A DNA stretch of 64,000 bases, taken from the NCBI RefSeq assembly GCF_039537005.1, contig NZ_BAAAZR010000052.1, positions 62,001 to 126,000 of the forward strand. The letters are read 5' to 3'. The translations under genes were made by a program, and so were the position numbers. The notes under the pieces were generated by a model. It searched no databases. It was not told the DNA's origin and saw nothing but the letters and a program-made list of their open reading frames with translations. Shown piece by piece: positions 7,554 through 16,583 of this stretch; positions within the stretch are counted from its first letter, which is position 1, and the number at the start of each line of letters is the position of its first letter. Source of the stretch: Sphaerisporangium flaviroseum (GTDB lineage: Bacteria > Actinomycetota > Actinomycetes > Streptosporangiales > Streptosporangiaceae).

Positions 7554-8585
7554 TCAATTCGCGGGGTTCAGGACACGTCCGCGCTGTTGTACGCCCAGTG
7601 TGCCGTACGGATAGTCGGCCACGATCGGACGGCTGACCTCGGTGAGCAGGCCTGCCTCCTTCTCGGACAGGTGCAACTCGGCGGCGCCGAGGTTGTCGTC
7701 GAGCTGTTCGAGCGTGCGCGCGCCGAGGATCACCGACGTGACCGCGGGCCGGTCCGCGACCCAGGCCAGCGCCACCTGCGACATGGACACGCCACGCCCC
7801 TCGGCGATCTGCCGCACCGTGTCGATGACCTGCCAGGTTCGCTCCTGCGCGTTGCGCGGGGCATAGGCCTCCATGCCACGCTGCGGGTCCTCGCCGAGCC
7901 GAGTGGCGCCGGTCGGCACGTGGTCACGCGCGTACTTCCCGGTCAGCCAGCCACCGGCCAGCGGCGACCACGGCAGGATCCCGATGTTCTCATTGCGGCA
8001 CACATCCACCAGCTCGAACTCGATGTCGCGCACCAGCAGGTTGTACTGGGGCTGCAGCGTCACGATCGGCGCGTGCCCACGGAACCGGGTCAGCAGCGCC
8101 GCCTTCTGCAACTGCCAGCCGAGGAAGTTGCTGACGCCCGCGTATCGGATCTTGCCGGCGCGCACCGCGTCGTCGAAGAAGCCGAGCGTCTCCTCGATCG
8201 GGGTCAGGGGATCCCAGGCGTGCGCCTGGTAGAGGTCGATGGTCTCGACCCCGAGCCGGCGCAGACTCGCCTCCAACGCCCGGGACAGGTGGGTGCGGGT
8301 CAGGCCCGCATCGTTGGGCCCATCCCCCATGGGAAAACGCCCCTTCGTCGCGATGACGAGCTGATCCCGTACCCCCTGACGGGCCGCCAACCAGCGACCG
8401 ATGATCTCCTCCGACACACCCCGGGAGTAGACATCGGCGGTGTCGATGAAGTTCCCTCCACGCTCGACGAACCGGTCGAGCTGAGCATGGGACACCTCCT
8501 CGCTGCTCTCATTGCCGAACGTCATCGTGCCCAGGCACTGTGTGGACACCACCGTGCCGGTGCTGCCCAAGGTGCGGTACTCCAT
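7554..8585 (-). CDS. Aldo/keto reductase
   Basis: A 343-residue NADPH-dependent (beta/alpha)8-barrel oxidoreductase that reduces aldehydes and ketones. The catalytic tetrad is visible: Asp and Tyr in FIDTADVYSRGVSEE, Lys in VIATKGRF, and His in LYQAHAWD. C-terminal cofactor-binding motifs are LPWSPLAGGWLTGKY and SVILGARTLEQLDDNLGA. Length is typical of the AKR11/AKR12-like group of soil actinomycetes. The start ATG has GGGAGG upstream (minus strand). It runs convergent to the cox-like operon and divergent from the CoxG-like gene. A link to the molybdenum enzyme, such as handling an aldehyde or ketone product, is only suggested by position. Confidence 0.88.
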   Translation of the reverse strand: MEYRTLGSTGTVVSTQCLGTMTFGNESSEEVSHAQLDRFVERGGNFIDTADVYSRGVSEEIIGRWLAARQGVRDQLVIATKGRFPMGDGPNDAGLTRTHLSRALEASLRRLGVETIDLYQAHAWDPLTPIEETLGFFDDAVRAGKIRYAGVSNFLGWQLQKAALLTRFRGHAPIVTLQPQYNLLVRDIEFELVDVCRNENIGILPWSPLAGGWLTGKYARDHVPTGATRLGEDPQRGMEAYAPRNAQERTWQVIDTVRQIAEGRGVSMSQVALAWVADRPAVTSVILGARTLEQLDDNLGAAELHLSEKEAGLLTEVSRPIVADYPYGTLGVQQRGRVLNPAN

Positions 8586-8834
8586 CGGTCTGCCTCCCTC
8601 AACGAGATCCAGTTCGGAGTCTGCTCGACCGGCATTGATCTGTCCAACAGCAGAAACTGATCCGTTCCATCACCCAGCACGATGAATCCCGATGCCCACG
8701 AACCCGCCCGGCCGCACAGCCGGCTCAAGGGATGGCCGGGTCCACCCCTGAGGGGGACGGGATGACCCGCGCATGATGGGTAGCGGGGTAGCGAGCGGAG
8801 CGTGAGCGGTCATAATGTCGCAAGAACGACAAGG

Positions 8835-8864
8835 GCCGCCCAGCCGACCACTCGGCTGGGCGGC
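8835..8864 (+). promoter_or_regulatory. Perfect 13-bp hairpin just before the CoxG-like ribosome site
   Basis: GCCGCCCAGCCGA (8835-8847) and TCGGCTGGGCGGC (8852-8864) are perfect inverted repeats with the loop CCAC. The hairpin ends nine bases before GAGGAG (8874-8879) of the gene at 8886. No T tract follows. It may be an attenuator, an mRNA-protecting stem or a protein-binding site. The rest of the 300-base spacer 8586-8885 shows nothing else. Confidence 0.6.
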
Positions 8865-8885
8865 ACCTGGAAGAGGAGCGGATCG

Positions 8886-9968
8886 ATGACGATGCGGTTC
8901 GAGCACGAGTTCGCGGTCCCCGTGCCGATCGAGCAGGCGTGGTCGGTGCTTCTCGATGTCGAGAGGGTCGCTCCCTGCCTGCCGGGGGCGACACTCGACA
9001 CCGTGGACGGCGACGTCTTCACCGGCCGGATGAAGGTCAAGGTCGGTCCCATCACGGTGACCTATCGGGGCCAGGCGTCGTTCGAGGCGGTCGACAAGGA
9101 CGCGCACTCCCTCAGCCTCAAGGCCTCGGGCAAGGAGGCACGCGGCACGGGCACCGCCAGCGCGGTCGTGAGCGCGGCCCTGGCCGCGGAGGGCTCCCAG
9201 ACCAAGGTCACGGTGGAGACCACGTTCAACGTGACCGGCCGTCCGGCGCAGTTCGGGCGCGGGGTGATGGCCGAGGTGGGGGCCAAACTGATCGACCGGT
9301 TCGCCGCCAACCTCGCGGCGCTGCTGCGGGAGACCCCCGAGGAGGTGACCGCGACCGCGCTGTCCGAGGGCGCCGCGCCTGCCATGTCCGAGGAGCCCGC
9401 GACCACCCCCTTCAACCAGCCCGTCGCCAGCCCTCTGGGCGAGCCGGCCACCCCCATCCTGGACGAACCGGCCACACCCGTCCTGGACGAACCGGCCACA
9501 CCCGTCCTGGACGAACCGGCCACACCCGTCCTGGACGAACCGGCCACACCCGTTCTGGACGAGCCCACTCAGGCCGGCCCGCCCGCGGAAGCGGACCGAC
9601 CGGTACAAACGGGGCCGTCCGCCGAAGCAGCCGAGCCCGCGCCGATCAGCGAGGCAGGCCACCCCGGCGAGCCCGCGCAGACCGGCGAGGCCGGCCACCC
9701 TGGGGAGCCCGCGCAGGCGGGGCAGCCCGGACGGCACCTCACCGCCGTGCCCGACTCCTACGACGAGCCGTACGCCGAGGAGGTCGCCGGGCGCGAGGCG
9801 CATCCCGCGGGGACGGCCCGTACGTCCCGGACCGCCGACGAGGAGGCACTCGACCTGCTGGAGATCGCCGGAGTTCCGCTACTCAAGCGGGTCGCCCCGG
9901 TGGTCGCCGGTCTCGCCGCCCTGATCTTCATCGTCTGGCTGGTACGGCGCGTGCTCACGGGCCGGTGA
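8886..9968 (+). CDS. CoxG-like SRPBCC protein with C-terminal membrane anchor
   Basis: A 360-residue protein. Residues 1-150 form a CoxG/SRPBCC (START-like) domain: FEHEFAVPVPIEQAWSVLLD, APCLPGATLD, and an RPAQFGRGVM segment. In Oligotropha, CoxG anchors CO dehydrogenase to the membrane. Here an acidic, Pro-rich linker of about 180 residues follows, including five copies of an eight-residue unit (EPATPVLD). One membrane helix near the end (VAPVVAGLAALIFIVWLV) is followed by RRVLTGR. The layout fits a long tether placing a soluble domain at the membrane face. The start is ATG 8886 after GAGGAG; ATG 8892 is also possible. It is separated from the cox-like genes by the reductase on the other strand. 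Confidence 0.82.
   Translation: MTMRFEHEFAVPVPIEQAWSVLLDVERVAPCLPGATLDTVDGDVFTGRMKVKVGPITVTYRGQASFEAVDKDAHSLSLKASGKEARGTGTASAVVSAALAAEGSQTKVTVETTFNVTGRPAQFGRGVMAEVGAKLIDRFAANLAALLRETPEEVTATALSEGAAPAMSEEPATTPFNQPVASPLGEPATPILDEPATPVLDEPATPVLDEPATPVLDEPATPVLDEPTQAGPPAEADRPVQTGPSAEAAEPAPISEAGHPGEPAQTGEAGHPGEPAQAGQPGRHLTAVPDSYDEPYAEEVAGREAHPAGTARTSRTADEEALDLLEIAGVPLLKRVAPVVAGLAALIFIVWLVRRVLTGR
9441..9560 (+). repeat. Five in-frame 24-bp tandem repeats inside the CoxG-like gene
   Basis: Units start at 9441, 9465, 9489, 9513 and 9537. Units 2-4 are identical and units 1 and 5 differ by a few bases. Near identity at DNA level means the array is recent or actively homogenised, and copy number probably varies between strains. 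Confidence 0.92.
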
Positions 9969-10215
9969 CCCACTGATCCGCAGGTGATCACGTGAGCGTC
10001 GGTGACCCACTGACCGGTCGGTCCTCTGGTGACCGGCAGTTCCATCGGTGAGCCGCTGACCGCCCATACCCGACTCGTCCGCCAATATCAGCCACGGTCG
10101 CGACGATAAGCGCAAAAGTCCGGCAGGCGCAGGTCAGCACTCCCCCGAGACCGGCGGCATGACCACGTCCCTGGGCATACCCGAGTCAGGTCAATGCCGA
10201 CTCAGGGGATCAAGC

Positions 10216-12903
10216 ATGCAGCCGGACGTCAGCGTTGTGCTCATCACGTTCAACGATTCCTCCCGGATGGCACGGGCCCTCACCTCCGTCCTGAACCAGT
10301 CACTGCGCAACCTCGAAGTGATCGTCGTGGACGACGCCAGCACCGACGACACCGCCCGCGTGCTGGCCCGGTTCGACGACCCCCGCATCCGTTACCTCCG
10401 CCGGGAGACCAACAGCGGAGGGTGTGGCGCGCCGCGCAACACCGGGCTGGACGCCGCCCACGCTGCGCACATCATGTTCCTCGACAGCGACGACGAGCTG
10501 ACCAGACATGCCTGCAAGAGCCTGCTCGGAGAGGTGGAGCGGACGGGGGCCGACTTCGCGTCGGGGCAGATATCGCGGCTGTTCGAGGCGACCGGGCTCA
10601 CCCAGCGGTACTACCCCTCCCTCTACCGGCCCCGGAGGGTGGTCGAGGGCATCCGCTCCGAACCCGGCCTGTTCCTCGACGGGTTCGCGACCAACAAGCT
10701 CTACCGCACCGCGTTCCTCCGCGAGCAGGGCCTGCGGTTCGCCGAGAACATCCACTACGAGGACCACGTCTTCACCGCCGCCCTGTACTGCGCGGCCCGG
10801 CGCTTCGCGGTCGTTCCGTGGGTGGTCTACCTCTGGCACCGGGCCGTCGACCCGACCTCCATCTCGCTCTCCCTGCAACAGATGGACAACATCCGGCACC
10901 GGGTGCGGGCGGCGCAGATCAGCGACGCGATCCTGCGGGACAACGGCTGCTCGGACCTGGTCGGTGACAGGCAGCGGCGCTTCCTGGTCCAGGACCTGCG
11001 CGTCTACCTCAACAAGCTCCCCCACCGCACCAAGGTCTGGACCAAGGAGTTCGCCTCGGTGGTGCGCCCGTACCTCGACGAACTGGAGCCGGGCGTCCTC
11101 GGCCGCGCCGAGCCGATGACCAGGGTGTGCTGCCACCTGCTCCGTACCGACCGTCTGGAGGACCTGGTCGTGGCGACCCGGTCGCTGACCGCGCCGAAGG
11201 CCGCGCCCCGCCACGCGCTGCGGGTGGACGGCCGGACGTACTGGGGCACGCGCGCCGACCCCGGGCTGGACATCACCGATCTGCGGCTGGCCGAGCTGCC
11301 GTTCACCGCGTCCAGGATCCGGCACGAGATCTGCGAGATCTCCCACGAGGGCACGGTCGTGTCGATGACCGTTCGGACCTACGACCCCTTCGCGGTGCTG
11401 CGGCGCTCGAAGAGCGTGGCCGACCTGACCGTCAAGGGCCTCTCCGTACGGCTGGACCCGCGGCGGCAGGCCGACGGCAGCTATCTCACCCAGGTGGAGA
11501 TGGATCTCGCCGGGGCCAGGCTCGGCAGGCTGGGGTTCGACGGCCGGCGAGACGTGCGGATCGCGTTCACCCGGCCCGACGGGCATCGGACGAGCGACCG
11601 CCTGCTAGTAGACCCCGGCACGCCCCCGCTGGTCCTCACGGTGGGCAGGCACCAGGTCACGGTCGGCCCGGAGGGCGACAGCGCCTTTCTGCGCGTCTCG
11701 TGGCGGCCCGCCGGTTCGCTGCGGGGCGCGTCGCGGTTGCGCGGGCTCCGCGCCCTGACCGGCCGCGCCGATCTCAAGCTGTGGGTGTACCGGCGCCTGA
11801 TCCACGTGCTTCCGCGCCGTCGCGACCTGGCGCTCTTCGAGTCCGACATCGGCGCCGGCTACACCGGCAACCCCAAGTACATCCACGAGGAGATCCGGCG
11901 GCGCGGGCTGCCGCTGGAGGTGTGCTGGTCGGTGCGCGGCGGTGACCGTACCGGCTTCCCGGCGGACGTTCCCCTCGTGCGGCGGATGAGCTGGCGCTAC
12001 ATCTGGGTCATGGCACGGGCGGGGTACTGGGTGGACTCGCACGGGTTGCCGCTCGACTTCCCCAAGCCCAAGGGGACGCGCTACCTGCAGACCTGGCATG
12101 GCCAGACGCTCAAGACGGTCGGATTCGACTCCCCCGACCTGCGTGGCGACTTCCCCGGCCCCCGCGAGCAGTGGCGCGCCGCCGTGGCGCGGTGGGACGC
12201 GCTGGTGTCGCCGGGGCCGGAGTTCGAGCGGGTCTTCGTGCCCTCGAACGAGTACACCGGCACCGTGCTCGGCTTCGGCTCGCCGCGCTGCGACGTGCTC
12301 GTCAACGGCGATCCGGCGGCGGAGTCCCGCGTGCGCGAGGCGCTGGAGATCCCCGAGGACCGCAGGATCCTGCTGTACGCGCCGACGTACCGGGACCTGT
12401 CCAAGCGGAGCGGGACGTCGGTGCGGGTGGACCTCGACGTGCTGGCCGGGGCGCTGGCGGACGAGTGGGTGGTGGTGCTCCGCACCCATCCGGTCGAGCG
12501 GTTCAAGGTGCCCGAGCGGGTGCGGCACTTCGTGCGGCCCGCCGGCTCCTATCCCGAGGTCAACGACCTCATCCTCGCCTCGGACGCCCTGCTCAGCGAC
12601 TACTCGTCGATCATCTGCGACTACGCCTGCACCGGGCGGCCGATCCTGCTCTACGCCGACGACTACGACGAGTACGTCCGGATCGAGCGCGGCCTGAACT
12701 ACGACCTGCGCGAGATCGCCCCGGGACCGATGCTGTCGACCACCACCGAGCTGGTCACGGCGCTGCGCCACCTTCCCGAGGTCACGGTGGAGTTCGCGGA
12801 GCGGTACACCGACTTCGTCGGCCTGTTCTGCTCGGAGGAGACGGGCAAGGCCGCCCCCCGGGTGGTGGACGCCTTCTTCCGCGGCTTCGGAGCGCCTCTG
12901 TGA
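10216..12903 (+). CDS. Bifunctional GT2 glycosyltransferase - TagF/TagB-type glycerophosphotransferase
   Basis: About 895 residues from ATG 10216, with AGGGGAT upstream; an in-frame ATG at 10159 would add 19 residues outside the GT2 fold. The first 270 residues are a GT-A domain: DVSVVLITFND, nucleotide-binding VVDDAST, the DxD-type FLDSDDE, and acceptor-side NIHYEDHVF. A middle part of about 200 residues is beta-rich. The last 370 residues form a CDP-glycerol:poly(glycerophosphate) glycerophosphotransferase domain: YTGNPKYIHEE, TWHGQTLKTVG, LLYAPTYRD, RTHPVERF, and LLSDYSSIICDYA. Such enzymes polymerise teichoic-acid-like polyol-phosphate chains at the inner membrane face and decorate them with sugar. 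It is followed by a GT4 with GTGA overlap. Confidence 0.85.
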   Translation: MQPDVSVVLITFNDSSRMARALTSVLNQSLRNLEVIVVDDASTDDTARVLARFDDPRIRYLRRETNSGGCGAPRNTGLDAAHAAHIMFLDSDDELTRHACKSLLGEVERTGADFASGQISRLFEATGLTQRYYPSLYRPRRVVEGIRSEPGLFLDGFATNKLYRTAFLREQGLRFAENIHYEDHVFTAALYCAARRFAVVPWVVYLWHRAVDPTSISLSLQQMDNIRHRVRAAQISDAILRDNGCSDLVGDRQRRFLVQDLRVYLNKLPHRTKVWTKEFASVVRPYLDELEPGVLGRAEPMTRVCCHLLRTDRLEDLVVATRSLTAPKAAPRHALRVDGRTYWGTRADPGLDITDLRLAELPFTASRIRHEICEISHEGTVVSMTVRTYDPFAVLRRSKSVADLTVKGLSVRLDPRRQADGSYLTQVEMDLAGARLGRLGFDGRRDVRIAFTRPDGHRTSDRLLVDPGTPPLVLTVGRHQVTVGPEGDSAFLRVSWRPAGSLRGASRLRGLRALTGRADLKLWVYRRLIHVLPRRRDLALFESDIGAGYTGNPKYIHEEIRRRGLPLEVCWSVRGGDRTGFPADVPLVRRMSWRYIWVMARAGYWVDSHGLPLDFPKPKGTRYLQTWHGQTLKTVGFDSPDLRGDFPGPREQWRAAVARWDALVSPGPEFERVFVPSNEYTGTVLGFGSPRCDVLVNGDPAAESRVREALEIPEDRRILLYAPTYRDLSKRSGTSVRVDLDVLAGALADEWVVVLRTHPVERFKVPERVRHFVRPAGSYPEVNDLILASDALLSDYSSIICDYACTGRPILLYADDYDEYVRIERGLNYDLREIAPGPMLSTTTELVTALRHLPEVTVEFAERYTDFVGLFCSEETGKAAPRVVDAFFRGFGAPL

Positions 12904-13976
12904 ACACCGTCGTGTTCGCCTGCATGGACGCCGACACGCTCGGCGGCATCCAGCAGGTGACCCACACGGTCGCCCAGGGGCTGGCCCTGCGCGGCCACGA
13001 GGTCCACGTGATCGGCCTGCACCAGGCGACCGATCCGTTCCAGTACGTCGAGCGGCCGCTGTACGAGCACCATGTGGTGCAGCGCCGGCCGCTCGGCAGG
13101 GGACGGCGCCGGGTGGCGCGCAGACGGGTCTCCCGGCTGCTCTCCTCCCTCGGGCCGGGATACGCCGTGCTGACCTCGCCTGGGGTGGTGTCGTGGGTCG
13201 CGGACCTGATCCCGCCCCGGCTGCACGCCATCGGGCAGTACCACGGCTCGTTCGACCACGCCCGCGGCACCTCGCACTTCGCGTCCGTACGGCGGGGCTA
13301 CGGGGACCTCGACCAGGCCGTCTTCCTCAGTCCCGACGACGCCTGGCGGTTCGCCGAGGAGGCGCTGCTGCCCAACACGGCCGCCCTGCCCAATCCGCTG
13401 CGCGGGTGGCCGGAGAAGGTCTCGTTCCTGGACGTGCCGCGGGTGCTCGGGGTGGGGCGCCTGGCCGCCGTCAAGCGTTTCGACCGGCTGATCACGGCCT
13501 TCGCCCGCGCCGCACGTACACAGGCGCAGTGGGAGCTGCACCTGATCGGCGACGGGCCGGAGCTGGGCCGCCTGTGCTCGCACGCCGCCTCGGTCGGGGT
13601 CGCGGACCGCGTGGTGTTCCGCGGCCGGGTCCCCGCCTCGGAGGTCGGCCAGGAGTATCTCAACGGCTCGATCCTCGGGCTCTCCAGCGAGCACGAGGGT
13701 TTTCCGCTGGTCGTCGGCGAGGCCGCCTCGTACGGCATGCCGACGGTGGCCTTCGACATCTCGGGAGGCGTGCGATCGCTGGTTCTCGACGGCATGACCG
13801 GCGTCCTGGTGCCGCCCGCGGACCTCGACGCGTTCACCGGAGCTTTGAGCGGGCTGATGGCGGACCCGGCCAGGCGGCGGCGCCTGGGAACGGCCGCCCG
13901 GGCGCACGCGGGGTCCTTCCGGCTCGACAGGGTGCTGGACCGCTGGGAGGACCTGTTCGCCCGCGCCCGTCGCTGA
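12900..13976 (+). CDS. GT4 family glycosyltransferase
   Basis: A 358-residue GT-B fold transferase. The N-terminal domain begins with a short strand and a Gly-rich loop (DADTLGGIQQVTHTVAQGL). The C-terminal nucleotide-sugar domain has VLGVGRLAAVKRFDRLI, HLIGDGPELGRL, VVFRGRV, and the E-x7-E signature HEGFPLVVGEAASYGMP typical of GT4 retaining enzymes. It starts at GTG 12900, overlapping the upstream stop (GTGA), so translation is coupled to the GT2-TagF gene. It probably adds a sugar to the polymer or its linkage unit. A frame open upstream inside the previous gene is a shadow. Confidence 0.87.
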   Translation: MNTVVFACMDADTLGGIQQVTHTVAQGLALRGHEVHVIGLHQATDPFQYVERPLYEHHVVQRRPLGRGRRRVARRRVSRLLSSLGPGYAVLTSPGVVSWVADLIPPRLHAIGQYHGSFDHARGTSHFASVRRGYGDLDQAVFLSPDDAWRFAEEALLPNTAALPNPLRGWPEKVSFLDVPRVLGVGRLAAVKRFDRLITAFARAARTQAQWELHLIGDGPELGRLCSHAASVGVADRVVFRGRVPASEVGQEYLNGSILGLSSEHEGFPLVVGEAASYGMPTVAFDISGGVRSLVLDGMTGVLVPPADLDAFTGALSGLMADPARRRRLGTAARAHAGSFRLDRVLDRWEDLFARARR

Positions 13977-14062
13977 CGGCGTCGACACGGCCCGGGCGGC
14001 CGAGGCCGCCGGCGCATCCCAGACCGCCGAGGCCGCCGGCACGGCCTCCCACCGGGGCGCCG

Positions 14063-14120
14063 GCGCCTGTCGTCAGCACCTGACGCGCCTGTCGTCAGCA
14101 CCTGACGCGCCTGTCGTCAG
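14063..14120. repeat. 22-bp tandem repeats copied from the sulfotransferase stop region
   Basis: The unit GCGCCTGTCGTCAGCACCTGAC starts at 14063, 14085 and 14107 (partial). In each copy the bases TCA (minus-strand TGA) fall at 14073, 14095 and 14117; the last is the real stop of the minus-strand sulfotransferase. Each unit also holds CGTCAG-CAC-CTGACG, a small hairpin that may help termination between the two convergent genes. Confidence 0.88.
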
Positions 14121-15163
14121 CCCCGGATGAGCTGCTGCGCCGACCTGCGAGGCTGCGGGACCCGGACGAGGGAGAGCTGCCCTGAGGTCAGCATGGCCGC
14201 GAGGGGGCCGGGTTCGCGCATGCGGTTGACCACGTCGCGCCCCCGCTGGTCGGCCTGGGCCAGCCGGCGCCGGACGACCGTCTTGCGGTAGGCCAGCAGA
14301 TGCGTCATGGCGGCCCGGGAGCGGCCGGTCACCTCGTAGCCCTGGGCCTGGAGGCGGCCTCCCAGCACCTCCTCGCAGAGCGCTATCTCCCAGGGCGCGA
14401 GCCGGGTGGTCCAGCTCCCCACCCTCGTCCTGGTGACCTCCCTGTGGGTGTTGCTGTGCCAGACCTTGTGGGCGGGGACCGCCGTCGTGGCCATGTGGCG
14501 CGGCTCGCACATCGCGGGATCGAACTCCTCGCCGAGGAACCCGCACAGCTTCGTGAGCTCCCCCTGGGGGTCGGCTGTGAGGTCCTCGTACCGCAGCTCG
14601 TAGTAGCCGTCAGCCGGCAGCCGCCGGGCGTACCGCCGTCCCTGGTCGATCGACTCGGCCCAGGTGGCGATCGCGTGGAAGACGTCGAGCGTGAACCACG
14701 GCATCTCCTTCAGCGAGGCCACGCAGTCGCGCCCGTCGCGGATCAGGTGGATGAACTGGGCGTCGGGGAAGAGCCTGAGCAGGACGTCGACGTGCTTGAC
14801 GTAGCTGGGCCGCTTGTCCCCCCAGCGCGGCTTGCCGAACCGCTCGGCGTACGCCCGGAAGGCCTCGCCGGTCACCGATCCCAGCGAACCGGGGCCCTCG
14901 GCGGCCCTGCGGACGTAGGACGCGCGGTCGATCCCGAGCTCGCGGAACTTGGTGGTCTTGTCGGTGGCGATCCACTCGGCCAGCCTGCGCCGGTTCTCGG
15001 CGTCGCGCATGTCCCCGTGGACGCGGCGGTGGAAGTACGCCGGGATCAGGAACCGGGTCTCCGGCGGCACCGCGATGCGCTCGTGCGAGTGCAGCATGAG
15101 CTGCAACATCGTGGTGCCGGAACGTGGACACCCGATGACGAAGATCGGCCTGTCGGGACTCAT
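14117..15163 (-). CDS. Sulfotransferase (PAPS-dependent)
   Basis: A 348-residue sulfotransferase-3 type enzyme. The 5'-phosphosulfate loop is FVIGCPRSGTTMLQ near the N-terminus, the 3'-phosphate loop is LIRDGRDCVASL, and a DKRPSYVKHVDVLLRLFPDAQF segment lies between. These enzymes move sulfate from PAPS to a hydroxyl of a carbohydrate or lipid. Start ATG 15163 has GGGGGTG upstream and begins right at the conserved strand; a longer frame adds a low-complexity Ser/Arg stretch and is rejected. It lies four bases after the CDP-alcohol transferase on the same strand, inside a glycan cluster, so the likely acceptor is a surface glycan or glycolipid. Confidence 0.87.
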   Translation of the reverse strand: MSPDRPIFVIGCPRSGTTMLQLMLHSHERIAVPPETRFLIPAYFHRRVHGDMRDAENRRRLAEWIATDKTTKFRELGIDRASYVRRAAEGPGSLGSVTGEAFRAYAERFGKPRWGDKRPSYVKHVDVLLRLFPDAQFIHLIRDGRDCVASLKEMPWFTLDVFHAIATWAESIDQGRRYARRLPADGYYELRYEDLTADPQGELTKLCGFLGEEFDPAMCEPRHMATTAVPAHKVWHSNTHREVTRTRVGSWTTRLAPWEIALCEEVLGGRLQAQGYEVTGRSRAAMTHLLAYRKTVVRRRLAQADQRGRDVVNRMREPGPLAAMLTSGQLSLVRVPQPRRSAQQLIRG

Positions 15164-15167
15164 CGAT

Positions 15168-16355
15168 CTACACCCCCGTGAAGAACGGATCGGTCCGCAC
15201 GTGCTGCTGGTCGTCCGGGCCGGGCGGCCTGGACCCGGTTCGCGCGGCCGGCGCCCGGGTCGAGAGCCACATGCGGTAGACGAGGAAGATTTCGTTGAGG
15301 ACGAGCAGCGCACCGGCACCGGTCGTGACCGGAAGCAGCGCCGCGGGCCCGATCAGCGGCGCGAGGACGAACACGGCCGCGTGGAACTCGATGCCGCTCA
15401 TCAGGTGGGTACGCACCCGGTGCCGGGCGAGGAACTGGCCGAAGCGCTGCCGCACGCTCATCCGGGCATCGGCCGGCTCGTACGGATCCGCCTTCTCCTG
15501 GTCGTACGGCGCGGCGCCCGGCGACGGCGGGGCGTGGGAGAGCGCCCGGCGCGAGATGGGCTGGGTGGCGGCGAAGGAGTCGGCGTGGGCGGACGCCTGC
15601 CGGGGGATCGTGGCGCCGTAGCCGGCGTCGTGACCGGGTTCCCGGGCGGGCGGCTCGTACGGCGTGGGCATGCGGTCGGCGGGCTCGTACGATTCGTACA
15701 CGTGATCACCGTGGTCGGCCGGCTCGTGCGCGACGGCGGCGTAGTCGGGGAACTCGTGCGGCGGGGTCAACGGCGAGCTGTAGGACACGTCGTATCCGGC
15801 GCCCTGGCCGAGCGATTCGAGCGCCATCGCCTCCCGCATCGCGGCGAGCTCCTCGCGGCGTGCGACGCGCCGGCGGGACTTCACGGTCTGCCGCACCCGC
15901 TTCATCTGCGGGGCGTTGACGTACCGGAACAGGTCGAGAATGGCGATCCCGGCTCCGAGCAGCACGTAGGCGAGCCGCCCCGTCGCGACGTACTGGCCGT
16001 ATGCGAGGCCCATGGCGCAGAAGACGACGCGGATCCGGTCGCCCACGTAGTCGAGCCAGAGCCCGAAAGGCGTGCCGGTGCCCTTGAGCCGGGCGATCTT
16101 GCCGTCGACACAGTCGACCATGAAGCTCACATAGAACAGCGCGGCGCCGAGCATGAGGCTGTTGGCCGCGAAACACGCCGCGGAAGCCATGCCGAGAATC
16201 AGCGAGAAGCGGGTCAGGGCATTGGGCGTGATCTCAGTGCGATTCGCTACGAACAGTGCCACCCGGCAGGCCACCGGGTCGACCATGAACACCGTCCACC
16301 ATGAGTCTCTGCGTTTGCGCGTCGCGCGGACGTCATCCAGCGAATAGGACCTCAT
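15168..16355 (-). CDS. CDP-alcohol phosphatidyltransferase with long cytosolic insert
   Basis: About 395 residues. The family signature D-G-x2-A-R-x8-G-x3-D-x3-D is complete (DGKIARLKGTGTPFG, then LWLDYVGD), so the enzyme should condense a CDP-linked alcohol (CDP-diacylglycerol or similar) with a polar acceptor in the membrane. Hydrophobic helices flank it. A hydrophilic insert of about 150 residues rich in Pro, Tyr, Glu and His (HEPADHGDHVYESYEPAD...) separates the first helices from a C-terminal membrane pair; this is unusual for the family. I chose ATG 16355 (MRSYSLDDV); ATG 16367 or GTG 16394 are possible, and none has a clear ribosome site. It forms an operon with the sulfotransferase. 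Confidence 0.82.
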   Translation of the reverse strand: MRSYSLDDVRATRKRRDSWWTVFMVDPVACRVALFVANRTEITPNALTRFSLILGMASAACFAANSLMLGAALFYVSFMVDCVDGKIARLKGTGTPFGLWLDYVGDRIRVVFCAMGLAYGQYVATGRLAYVLLGAGIAILDLFRYVNAPQMKRVRQTVKSRRRVARREELAAMREAMALESLGQGAGYDVSYSSPLTPPHEFPDYAAVAHEPADHGDHVYESYEPADRMPTPYEPPAREPGHDAGYGATIPRQASAHADSFAATQPISRRALSHAPPSPGAAPYDQEKADPYEPADARMSVRQRFGQFLARHRVRTHLMSGIEFHAAVFVLAPLIGPAALLPVTTGAGALLVLNEIFLVYRMWLSTRAPAARTGSRPPGPDDQQHVRTDPFFTGV

Positions 16356-16583
16356 GGCTGCCAGCATGGCGACGCGAAGCCACCGAAAACTCACCGTCTG
16401 TAACTAACATGAGATCTCTAGATGCTTTCTTGACCGGTCCGGGCGACTGGCCCACGGTCCTTGACCTGCGGTCACAGGAAGCCGAGCTTCCGATCGCCTT
16501 GACGCTCCTTTCGCAGGGCCGAAGACCGGCAAACACGCGATCATCTCCGTTGTGTACACGGCCGACCACATATCGTGGTGACC

